Assembly (NCBI GenBank): GCA_963825575.1
Contig: CAWGUB010000009.1
Coordinates: 171,715-235,714, forward strand
Direction: 5' to 3'
DNA length: 64,000 bases
Origin: JAFDBW01 sp963825575
Lineage (GTDB): Bacteria > Desulfobacterota > Desulfuromonadia > Desulfuromonadales > BM103
A program made the translations under genes and the position numbers. Below the pieces are notes generated by a model. The model ran no database searches, was not told where the DNA came from, and saw only the letters and a program-made list of their open reading frames with translations. Numbering within the stretch: position 1 is the stretch's first letter; each line of letters begins with the position of its first letter. Below are positions 57,638 through 64,000 of the stretch, piece after piece.

Positions 57638-58474
57638 ATGGAAACCGTCTGGACCGGCACCTTGAAGAAGATGCGCGTCGTCTCTGCCGCCCCGGTGGAG
57701 TACCACTTCGCCGACGGCTGGTGGGAGAAGGACAAACGCATGGACGACCACCGGGTGAACGATCACTTGGGACAGCATTTGATGATCCACTTCACCGGCG
57801 AGATCAACTGCACCGCCTGCGGCCGCAAGACCAAGAAAACTTTCGGCCCGGGTTACTGTTTTCCCTGCTCGCAGTCGCGGGCCGAGGCCGACATCTGCAT
57901 CGTCAGGCCGGAGCTTTGCCATCACGGCGAACCCGACAACCCCTGCCGCGACGAAGCCTTCGCCCAGAGCCAGTGCTTCCAGCCGCACATCCTGTACTGC
58001 TCCATGACCAGCGGCGTGAAGGTGGGAATCACGCGGCAGCCCAACGTGCCCGCGCGGTGGATCGACCAGGGTGCCGTCGCGGCGATTCCCGTGGCCCGGA
58101 TGGCCGACCGGCGCACCGTCGGCCTGGTGGAAAAACGTCTGAGCGACGAAGGTTTCGCGGACAAGACCCACTGGACGCGCATGCTCAAGGAGAGCCCTGA
58201 AGACTCTGACCTGAACGAAACCGCCCAAAGGGTGGTGAAGAGATTGACCGAGTGGGGCGCCGAGGGAATCCTGCCTGCGGCCGAACGGATCGAACACCGT
58301 TTCGAGTACCCCGTGCAGGTCTGGCCCGAGAAGGTCAAGAGTTTGAACCTGGACAAGGAACCCGAGGCAGGCGGCACGCTTCAGGGCATCAAGGGCCAGT
58401 ACCTGATTTTCGATGTCGGCGTGATCAATCTGAGAAAATACACCGGCTACAAGGTGGAGATCCTGGCCGGCTGA
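57638..58474 (+). CDS. DUF2797 family protein
   Basis: ATG 57638 follows gaggaagtcagg; the frame is open 72 codons upstream across the kinase leader, but the DUF2797 start fits here (METVWTGTLKKMRV). The intact 278-residue chain has HLMIHFTGEINCTACGRKTK, KTFGPGYCFPCSQSRAEADI with four zinc-type cysteines, and CRDEAFAQSQCFQPHILYCS. A GIY-YIG-like MTSGVKVGITRQPNVPARWI and GQYLIFDVGVINLRKYTGYK come next. This domain order is that of DUF2797, proteins with a GIY-YIG-like core of unknown role. A strong terminator follows. Confidence 0.85.
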   Translation: METVWTGTLKKMRVVSAAPVEYHFADGWWEKDKRMDDHRVNDHLGQHLMIHFTGEINCTACGRKTKKTFGPGYCFPCSQSRAEADICIVRPELCHHGEPDNPCRDEAFAQSQCFQPHILYCSMTSGVKVGITRQPNVPARWIDQGAVAAIPVARMADRRTVGLVEKRLSDEGFADKTHWTRMLKESPEDSDLNETAQRVVKRLTEWGAEGILPAAERIEHRFEYPVQVWPEKVKSLNLDKEPEAGGTLQGIKGQYLIFDVGVINLRKYTGYKVEILAG

Positions 58475-58501
58475 AAGTGTGTCTCCACCGTCTGACAATT
58501 C

Positions 58502-58532
58502 GGCTCCGCCCGACTCCGGGCGGGGCCTTTTT
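58502..58532 (+). terminator. Rho-independent terminator after the DUF2797 gene
   Basis: A perfect 11-bp stem (ggctccgcccg / cgggcggggcc) with a 4-base loop is followed by TTTTT. Confidence 0.95.
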
Positions 58533-58670
58533 CTGAGCCCCGGCCTGCGGTGAGTGTTTGTAAAGGCTTGTAATAAAAACAAAATACCAACTCCGGAGCA
58601 TTCAGGACCCTCCGTTGCAATGGGCTGCGCGTTCACGAGGCAAGGACGCCCCCCGACAGGAGGAAACCGA

Positions 58671-58931
58671 ATGAGAGAGAACAAGGATTTCCACATCGAC
58701 CAGAAGGAACTGGAAACCAGCTTGGCGAGGCTGGGCATCAGGGAACTCGAGGAACGCATGGAGATCAGCCCGTTGCTGGCCGACACCGGGGCACGGGTAC
58801 CGAGGACAACGCGATCGAGCACCTGCTGCACGTGCAAGATTCCGAACCCGTTTGGTCCGGACGGGAACCTGCCCTATCCCACCATCGATCCCAATCCCAC
58901 CGGACCGACCAATCCCAACGGTTTCGATTGA
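58671..58931 (+). CDS. Small Cys/Pro-rich peptide, candidate RiPP-like precursor
   Basis: ATG 58671 has the ribosome site aggagg. The 86-residue product has a charged, helical N-terminal half (MRENKDFHIDQKELETSLAR and LGIRELEERMEISPLLADTG), then a short basic/Thr segment with clustered cysteines (TTRSSTCCTCK). The C-terminal tail is Pro/Asn/Gly-rich (PNPFGPDGNLPYPTID and PNPTGPTNPNGFD). A leader-like helix followed by a Cys- and Pro-rich core is the layout of ribosomal peptide precursors. The stop codon overlaps the next gene's possible ATG start (TGATG). No lanthionine or cyclodehydratase gene is nearby. It could also be an unmodified small secreted or structural peptide. Confidence 0.6.
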   Translation: MRENKDFHIDQKELETSLARLGIRELEERMEISPLLADTGARVPRTTRSSTCCTCKIPNPFGPDGNLPYPTIDPNPTGPTNPNGFD

Positions 58932-58943
58932 TGAAATCACCGG

Positions 58944-60131
58944 GTGAAATCCGCCCGCCGCGGTTCGGATCTTCGCGGAGTTCCGAACCCGGCCGGCGGG
59001 CCGGTGATTCTGCCGCCCGGTCCGGTCGACAGCTGGAGCGAGGCCGACATCACCTGGGAGCTTTGGAATCTGCGGGCTCTTGAGCCCGATGCCGGCCGCG
59101 AAGATCTCCTGGAGATCAAGCGGCGGCAGGAACTGGTACTGGCAAGAGAGCGGGAGGCTCTTGCCGGTCTGTGGACCGGGGACCGGGACATCCTGGCCCC
59201 GGGCCACCGATTTCTGGAAGAAAACCCCGACCTGGCCACGGGGGTGACCGTGTCCATGCACCTGGGGCCCTACCAGCTGCTGGCCGAACCCTACCTGGCC
59301 GCGGGTCTGGAACCGGCCATCCTGCTCAACCGCAAGGCCATGGAATCATTCCGGCCCGGCACCAAGGCGTTCCTCAAGCGTCTGGGTCACCGGACCCCCA
59401 TCGAGTGGATCCCCGTCGGCCACAAGAGTTTTGTCCCCAAGCTGGTGCGGGCGATCCGTTCGGGCCGGCCCGTGCTGGTCTACCTGGACGGCAACAGCGG
59501 CGACAAGGGCATGGAAGAAACGCGCACCCGCGGCTTGAAGTACCGGTTGCCCGGCCGGGAAATCAGGGTCCGCACGGGATTGGCCCGGCTGGTCTGCCGC
59601 CTCGGCTGTCCGGTCCACCGGGTTTCGCTGCACTGGACCGATCACTGGGATCTGGTCTGGCGCCGGGATCCGACCCTGACCTGGGGCCAGCGGGACCATC
59701 CCGACCTGGTGACCCGGGTGCTGTTCGACTGGTGTTTCGGGCGGATCATGGCGCGGCCGGAGCAATGGCAATACTGGGCCATGCTGCGCGAGTCGAGTTC
59801 GTGTTTCGGCTCCACCGGGCTGGACGAAGTCCGGGTGCCCGCCGGGTTGCGCAACGATTACCAGCAGGCCTATGCCATCTGCCTGGAAAGATCGCCGGAA
59901 ACGGTGCGGATGATCCTGGAAAAAAAGGTCGAGGTCTGGCCGGGCGACGTGCTGGCCGACCTGACGGAGGACCGCTTCTATCGGGCGGCCGGACTCAGGG
60001 ACGAAGACCTCGAACCCCTGCGCCGGGGCCAACCCACCCTGGCGGCCCTGAACGCCTATCACGGCCAGGCCTGGGTCCGGTTTCACGGGCTGCGGCTCTG
60101 CCTGCTGGGCATGGCCAGACTGGGTGGATGA
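58944..60131 (+). CDS. LpxL/HtrB-like acyltransferase family protein
   Basis: GTG 58944 starts an intact 395-residue chain; an ATG at 58931 would need a frame change. Features are LPPGPVDSWSEADITWELWN, EENPDLATGVTVSMHLGPYQ with the acyltransferase His of H-x4 type, LAAGLEPAILLNRKAMES, SGRPVLVYLDGNSGDKGMEE, RTGLARLVCRLGCPVHRVSL and EQWQYWAMLRESSSCFGSTG. The HLGPYQ and DGNSGD blocks match LpxL-type lauroyl/myristoyl transferases. Its setting, between a small peptide gene and a membrane peptidase, suggests peptide or lipid acylation. It is coupled to the peptidase gene by ATGA overlap. Confidence 0.75.
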   Translation: MKSARRGSDLRGVPNPAGGPVILPPGPVDSWSEADITWELWNLRALEPDAGREDLLEIKRRQELVLAREREALAGLWTGDRDILAPGHRFLEENPDLATGVTVSMHLGPYQLLAEPYLAAGLEPAILLNRKAMESFRPGTKAFLKRLGHRTPIEWIPVGHKSFVPKLVRAIRSGRPVLVYLDGNSGDKGMEETRTRGLKYRLPGREIRVRTGLARLVCRLGCPVHRVSLHWTDHWDLVWRRDPTLTWGQRDHPDLVTRVLFDWCFGRIMARPEQWQYWAMLRESSSCFGSTGLDEVRVPAGLRNDYQQAYAICLERSPETVRMILEKKVEVWPGDVLADLTEDRFYRAAGLRDEDLEPLRRGQPTLAALNAYHGQAWVRFHGLRLCLLGMARLGG

Positions 60132-61264
60132 CCATGGCCGGGGTCCTGGAGGTGGTGGCCCATCCTTCCGGGCCCTGGCTGGTCAAGGCGGGGAAGTTCC
60201 TTACGCCGTGCCGCCGGGTCTGGGACGGGCCTTGCGCCCTTGGCCGGGCGGCGCCCGGAAGACCGGGAGCTCCGGGCCTGTTTGACCGGCGGCCATGCGG
60301 GGCTGGTCGAGAAGATCTGCTGGCGCCCGAAATCGAAACCTGGGTCCGGGAGTTGAGCCGGGCCCTCGAGTTACCATCGGTCGCCAAGATCAAGGGTCGC
60401 CAGGCCGGCCGGCCCATCCGGTTCCGGATGCCCCTGATTCCCGCTCGATGGGTGCGGCTGTTGGCCGGTCGACTGCAATTCCTGACAGGAAACCGGAGCC
60501 TGGTCGCCATGACGCTTCTGGGGGTCGGCCGGTTATCTGGTGGCCGGGTCCGGGCCGGCCGGGTTCTCCTGGGACCTCGGAACCTTGGCCGCCGGACTCG
60601 GCCTGTTCCTGATGTCGGCGGTCTGGCATGAACTGGGCCACGCGGCCGCCCTCGCTAGGTCCGGGTACCCTGCGGGAGGCATCGGGGCCGGGATCCTGTT
60701 CGTCATCCCGGTTCTGTTCGCCGACGTCACCGCGGTGGGCGTCTTGCCCCGGATCGGCCGGCTCAGGGTGGATGTATCCGGCGTGGTGTTCCAGCTGGCG
60801 GCCGGCGGCCTGTTCATGGCGGCGTCAGGTTGGACTGGAATACCAGCGGCTGCGGCCCAGGCGCTGTTTCTTGGCAGGATCGTCGGCCCTGCTGGCGGTT
60901 GCCTGGAGCCTGTTCCCCTTCATCCGTTCGGACGGTTACTGGCTGTTATGCGATCTGCTGGGGATGGACGATCTGGACCGCGCCTCCGGCCGAGCCGCCA
61001 ACGCCTGGGCTGCGGATTTTTCTGGTCGTCTATCAACTGGCCAACGCATTGTTCCTGCTGCTGATCGGGATCTATTTCCCCTGCCGCATTCTCGGATTGT
61101 TGCTCTTTTTGGCCTGCCGGTTGGGGATCTCCCAGGACTCGCCTGAAGCTAAATGGCTGGCCGCGGCCGCGGGGGTGGCCTTGGCGGGAATGATAGGTGT
61201 AGGGATCATACGAAAAATGGCCATCCTGATGCGGTCCGCGATGGCCTTGGCGCGGGGTTACTGA
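60128..61264 (+). CDS. M50-like membrane zinc peptidase (peptide-cluster type), frameshifted
   Basis: ATG 60128 overlaps the previous stop. The N-terminal soluble part (MTMAGVLEVVAHPSGPWLVK, EIETWVRELSRALELPSVAK) is followed, after indels near 60,270 and 60,530, by a membrane domain. This contains SAVWHELGHAAALARSGYPA (the HELGH zinc motif), GIGAGILFVIPVLFADVTAV, GRLRVDVSGVVFQLAAGGLF, and later YQLANALFLLLIGIYFPCRI. This resembles the YydH-type putative peptide zinc metalloprotease family found with ribosomal peptide precursors. The combined length is about 378 residues. Cleavage or export of the upstream peptide is the inferred role. Confidence 0.75.
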
Positions 61265-61341
61265 AAAATCTCTCCAATTATCCCGGTGAACATCCTGCAA
61301 AACCGGGCTATCATTCCTGTCGTACCGAAAGGCGGCACGGG

Positions 61342-61638
61342 ATGGATATTCCTGACGACCCAATTCCGGAAGATGTCGATGCGGTCCCCCTGGAAATCGA
61401 CGGGGTGCTGGATCTGCATATGTTCCCGCCGAATCAGGTGAAGGATCTGGTGCGCGACTATCTGGACGCCTGCCTGGAGGCGGGGATCCTGGATGTTCGG
61501 ATCATCCACGGCAAGGGCATCGGGGTCCTTCGGACCATCGTATACAGTATACTTGAGCAGCACCCTGCGGTGGAATCCTTTGGGCACCCAAACGATAGCG
61601 GGTCCTGGGGTGCGACCGTGGTGCGGCTGAAGTCTTGA
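61342..61638 (+). CDS. Smr-domain (MutS2-type) small protein
   Basis: ATG 61342 is the likely start (MDIPDDPIPEDVDAVPLEID). The 98-residue protein has the Smr core: LDLHMFPPNQVKDLVRDYLD, VRIIHGKGIGVLRTIVYSIL, and ESFGHPNDSGSWGATVVRL. LDLH and HGKG(I/T)G are the nuclease/RNA-cleaving Smr motifs. It is a stand-alone Smr, as in some FCB genomes. Another Smr gene lies 16 bases downstream. Confidence 0.85.
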   Translation: MDIPDDPIPEDVDAVPLEIDGVLDLHMFPPNQVKDLVRDYLDACLEAGILDVRIIHGKGIGVLRTIVYSILEQHPAVESFGHPNDSGSWGATVVRLKS

Positions 61639-61654
61639 CACCGAATCGGGAGCC

Positions 61655-62050
61655 ATGGGCCGGAAGAAGGGCAAAACGAAATCCCAGGGTACGGGCGCCG
61701 GGCCGCGCCGGGGCAAACGGCGGTCCATCCGTTACGAGGCCGAGGAATTTTTTCCCGAGGACCGCAAACCGGTACGGGATGATGCGCCGCCGGCCATTCA
61801 TCTGCGCAAACTGACCCTTGCAGAGGCGCTGGACCGATTGGAAGCGCAGTTGCGGGCCTTTGCCGGGCAAGGCCGGCGTGAAGTTCTGGTCATCCACGGC
61901 AAGGGGCAGGGATCCGCGGGCGGTATTTCGGTCCTGGGGCCGGAAGTCCGGAATTGGTGCGACCGGAACCCCGCGCTGGTATCTTCCTGGAGAGAGGCGC
62001 CCCTGCATTGGGGCGGATCCGGCGCCATCGTGGTGGTGCTCCAAACATGA
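61655..62050 (+). CDS. Smr-domain protein, second tandem copy
   Basis: ATG 61655 opens a Lys/Arg-rich segment (MGRKKGKTKSQGTGAGPRRG) and then the Smr core IHLRKLTLAEALDRLEAQLR, EVLVIHGKGQGSAGGISVLG and HWGGSGAIVVVLQT. The loop HGKGQGS resembles active Smr proteins, while the first strand reads IHLR rather than LDLH. It differs from the preceding Smr in having a basic N-terminal tail, perhaps for nucleic-acid binding. Its stop overlaps the start of the SDR gene (ATGA). Confidence 0.85.
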   Translation: MGRKKGKTKSQGTGAGPRRGKRRSIRYEAEEFFPEDRKPVRDDAPPAIHLRKLTLAEALDRLEAQLRAFAGQGRREVLVIHGKGQGSAGGISVLGPEVRNWCDRNPALVSSWREAPLHWGGSGAIVVVLQT

Positions 62051-62850
62051 CAGAGACGGGAAAAATGACCATCGATCAAATCGTGGAAACTCTTCCACAA
62101 CGACTGGGAGAGCGGGGCTTCTTGGCCGGGACGGCAGCCCTGGTCACCGGTGGGGCCCGGCGGATCGGGCGAACCCTGTGCCTGGCCCTGGCCCAAGAGG
62201 GCGCCACGGTGGTGGTGCACTACCGGAATTCCGAATCCGCCGCCGCGGACACCGTCCTGGAACTGGAAGCATTTGGCGGGGAGGCCTACATGGTTCAGGG
62301 GGACCTGAGCCGGCCTGCGGTCGCAGCCGAGGTGATTGCCAAATCCGCCGAGGCGGCCGGCCGGCCCCTGGACATCCTGGTCAACAACGCCTCGGTATTT
62401 GCCCAGGGCAGTCCGGTCAGTACCACGGTCGAGCAATGGGATCTGCACCAGGCCGTCAACTTGCGCGCTCCGTTCCTGCTTTCGCAGGCCTTTGCCGGGC
62501 AATTATCGGCCAGCGCAACAGGTAACATAATCAATCTAAATGACTTCCGGGCGCTCAGCCCGGGGTCCGACCATTTCGCCTACACCATCAGCAAGGTGGG
62601 GTTGCACGGCCTGACCCGCAGCCTGGCCCTGGCCCTGGCGCCCCGGATCCGGGTCAATGAACTTGCTCTGGGGGCGGTTCTGGCCCCCGAAGGCGCCTCG
62701 GGTGACTACGTGCACACCCTGCGGGGGCAAATTCCCTTGGGAAAATTTACTTCACTAGATGAAGTAAGTCACGCGATGTTGTTTTTGCTTGGAAATAATG
62801 GAGTTACAGGAGAAACGATCCACGTGGACGGGGGGCGGCATCTGACATGA
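62047..62850 (+). CDS. Short-chain dehydrogenase, pteridine-reductase-like (FolM type)
   Basis: ATG 62047 overlaps the previous stop. The intact 267-residue chain has the NAD(P) motif ALVTGGARRIGRTLCLALAQ (TGGxRRIG as in FolM/pteridine reductase), VVVHYRNSES, LDILVNNASVFAQG, the YxxxK pair in FAYTISKVGLHGLT, and VNELALGAVLAPEGA. FolM-like enzymes reduce dihydrofolate or dihydromonapterin. It is followed by folB and folK with four-base overlaps, so it is part of the folate operon. Confidence 0.88.
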   Translation: MTETGKMTIDQIVETLPQRLGERGFLAGTAALVTGGARRIGRTLCLALAQEGATVVVHYRNSESAAADTVLELEAFGGEAYMVQGDLSRPAVAAEVIAKSAEAAGRPLDILVNNASVFAQGSPVSTTVEQWDLHQAVNLRAPFLLSQAFAGQLSASATGNIINLNDFRALSPGSDHFAYTISKVGLHGLTRSLALALAPRIRVNELALGAVLAPEGASGDYVHTLRGQIPLGKFTSLDEVSHAMLFLLGNNGVTGETIHVDGGRHLT

Positions 62851-63230
62851 ATTCTGACGCTAGCCGGGATCTGATCAAAATCAAGGACCTGCTGGTCCGG
62901 GGCATCGTGGGCCTGAACGAGGATGAGCGGCGTAAAAGGCAGGACATCCTGGTCAATCTGGAAATGGTGACCGATATCAGGGCAGCCGCGGCGAGCGACG
63001 CCATCGAGGGGTCCTGCAATTACCGCACGGTCAGTAAATCGATCATCAGGATGGTGGAGGAATCGTCCTATTTCACGGTGGAAAAACTGGCCACCGAAAT
63101 CGCCCATCTGGTTCTTGAAGATCATCCGGTGGAAGAAGTTACGGTATCGGTGGAAAAGCCGGGCGCCCTGCGGTTCGCCCGGTCGGTGGGGGTGACGATC
63201 ACGCGCAACCGAAAAGACTTCGCGTCATGA
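62847..63230 (+). CDS. folB: Dihydroneopterin aldolase
   Basis: ATG 62847 overlaps the SDR stop (ATGA). The 127-residue protein shows LIKIKDLLVRGIVGLNEDER, DILVNLEMVTDIRAAAASDA, CNYRTVSKSIIRMVEESSYF and TVEKLATEIAHLVLEDHPVE, with VTVSVEKPGALRFARSVGVT. The RGIVG(I/L)NE-R and KPGALR motifs are FolB signatures. It converts dihydroneopterin to 6-hydroxymethyldihydropterin in tetrahydrofolate synthesis. The FolK gene overlaps its stop. Confidence 0.92.
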   Translation: MNSDASRDLIKIKDLLVRGIVGLNEDERRKRQDILVNLEMVTDIRAAAASDAIEGSCNYRTVSKSIIRMVEESSYFTVEKLATEIAHLVLEDHPVEEVTVSVEKPGALRFARSVGVTITRNRKDFAS

Positions 63231-63750
63231 AACCTGCCATGAAGCAAAGCGTCTACCTGACCTTGGGCTCCAACCTGAACCAGGAACGATGCTACCCTTT
63301 GGCCGTGAAGAAACTGGCGGATCTTGGAGAAATCGCCGCCGTGTCCCCGGTTTACCAGACCGAACCGATGGGCCTGGAGGACGGCGCGGGCAAGTTCTTC
63401 AACGGGGCGGTCCTGCTGCTGACCGAACTGGACCCGGAGGAGCTGAAGACCCGCCTGCCGAGGATGTGGAAAAGGCCCTGGGCCGGATCCACCTGCCGGG
63501 CGAAATCTGGTTGTCCCGTCCCATCGACGTGGACATCGCCCTGTGGGGAGATACCGTGGGCGATATCCTGGGTCGTCCGGTGCCCGATCCGGACATCCTG
63601 CGCTTCGTTCACGTGGCCTTGCCCCTGGCGGACCTGGCGCCGGACCTGCTTCACCCGACGGACGGGCGGACCCTGGCGGAAATCGCCGGAGACCTGGTGG
63701 GATCCGGACCTTTGCCTGAAGTCCGCCGGGATATTATTCTGGATTTTTGA
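63227..63750 (+). CDS. folK: 6-hydroxymethyl-7,8-dihydropterin pyrophosphokinase, frameshifted once
   Basis: ATG 63227 overlaps folB (ATGA). The N-terminal frame has VYLTLGSNLNQERCYPLAVK and VSPVYQTEPMGLEDGAGKFF, with NGAVLLLTELDPEELKTRL. After an insertion near 63,460 it continues EDVEKALGRIHLPG, SRPIDVDIALWGDTV and PDPDILRFVHVALPLADLAP. The GSN start, YxTxPMG and RPIDVDI(A/L) motifs are those of HPPK, which pyrophosphorylates the pterin alcohol before DHPS. Gene order SDR-folB-folK is typical. Confidence 0.9.
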
Positions 63751-63776
63751 AATCACCTTGGCGATGGAGAGGTCCC

Positions 63777-64000
63777 ATGCCCCGCTTGAAGAAACAACTC
63801 ATCGTCGTCGGCGACCGGCTGCTCATCCGTCCCGAAGAGGGGGAAGAACGCACCAACGCCGGGCTGTATCTGCCCCAGACCGCGGTGGCCGCGCGCCAGG
63901 CCCGCGGCGGCTGGGTGGTGTCGGTGGGGCCGGGCGTGCCGGTGATCCACCCCATGGACATGATGGACGAACACTGGGGCGACGGCGAAGGACATGGCGA
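63777..64000 (+). CDS. GroES-like co-chaperonin family protein, cut by the window end
   Basis: ATG 63777 follows the ribosome site ggagagg. The visible 74 residues begin MPRLKKQLIVVGDRLLIRPE, EGEERTNAGLYLPQTAVAAR and GGWVVSVGPGVPVIHPMDM. The VGDRLLIRP and E-x-T-x-x-G-x-x-LPQT blocks match GroES/Cpn10, though the spacing after GWVVSVGPG is longer than in classical GroES. The rest lies beyond 64,000. Confidence 0.7.
   Translation, partial: MPRLKKQLIVVGDRLLIRPEEGEERTNAGLYLPQTAVAARQARGGWVVSVGPGVPVIHPMDMMDEHWGDGEGHG

Noticed and set aside
1..64000. CRISPR array or tRNA genes
   Set aside because: No regularly spaced direct repeats of 25-40 bases and no cloverleaf with T-loop GGTTCGAATCC-like sequence were found by eye; the heme-module repeats are coding.

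Overview
The window looks like two unrelated genomes joined at about 13.9 kb. Bases 1 to about 13,905 have moderate GC and resemble a metal- or nitrogen-respiring Desulfuromonadota (Geobacter-like) bacterium. This side carries multiheme c-type cytochromes, MopE-type metal-binding repeats, an NrfJ-like protein and a GEMM (cyclic dinucleotide) riboswitch. From about 13,925 to 64,000 the DNA is GC-rich and resembles an FCB-group or Krumholzibacteriota/Eisenbacteria-like anaerobe. That side carries many Ser/Thr kinases with TPR or beta-propeller tails and a large Hdr operon. The joint cuts a cytochrome gene on the left and a kinase gene on the right, so a chimeric assembly is the simplest reading. 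Taxonomy is inference from gene content. Many genes are broken by single-base indels, mostly insertions in the most GC-rich stretches, so the consensus is error-prone and most frameshifts are probably not biological. Frameshifted genes are reported as one feature spanning their pieces.

Left part: two GT2 glycosyltransferases and a DUF2304 protein (1-2.3 kb, minus strand); a secreted six-heme cytochrome with Ig-like repeats (2.9-4.3 kb); two lipoproteins; an NrfJ-like periplasmic protein; a giant cytochrome with MopE repeats and about 49 heme-binding motifs (6.8-11.5 kb); a 1.2 kb spacer with nested inverted repeats; then a GEMM riboswitch and terminator controlling a paralogous giant cytochrome that is cut by the joint.

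Right part, 14-37 kb: a Ser/Thr kinase, an ECF sigma/anti-sigma pair, a STAS protein, NhaA, YciH, and a five-gene cluster (PLP lyase, DUF1611/DgcN-like, MurL-like PP-loop enzyme, creatininase-like amidohydrolase, dipeptide-epimerase-like enolase) probably acting on D-/L-amino acid or peptide substrates. An MFS transporter, Fe superoxide dismutase, a TPR kinase, surface-polysaccharide-type genes and a LysR regulator follow.

Right part, 37.7-49.4 kb: an operon encoding a four-subunit 2-oxoacid:ferredoxin oxidoreductase (Kor), three HdrA-type flavoproteins, two MvhD proteins, an HdrC/HdrB-like CCG protein, a zinc ribbon, HdrC and HdrB. It suggests a soluble complex linking 2-oxoacid oxidation to flavin-based electron bifurcation or confurcation. 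Two of the HdrA genes have an in-frame TGA at the same conserved cysteine, each followed 20 nt later by an identical GGTC-loop hairpin. This is the signature of selenocysteine insertion.

Right part, 49.5-64 kb: a kinase / zinc-ribbon / PP2C set, a fused SpmA-SpmB-like membrane protein, and a TPR kinase interrupted by a 1,218-bp IS element with 24-bp inverted repeats and a 9-bp target duplication. After a DUF2797 protein comes a compact candidate RiPP-like locus (small Cys/Pro-rich peptide, LpxL-like acyltransferase, M50-like membrane peptidase). Two Smr-domain proteins, a folate set (pteridine-reductase-like SDR, FolB, FolK) and the start of a GroES-like gene complete the window.
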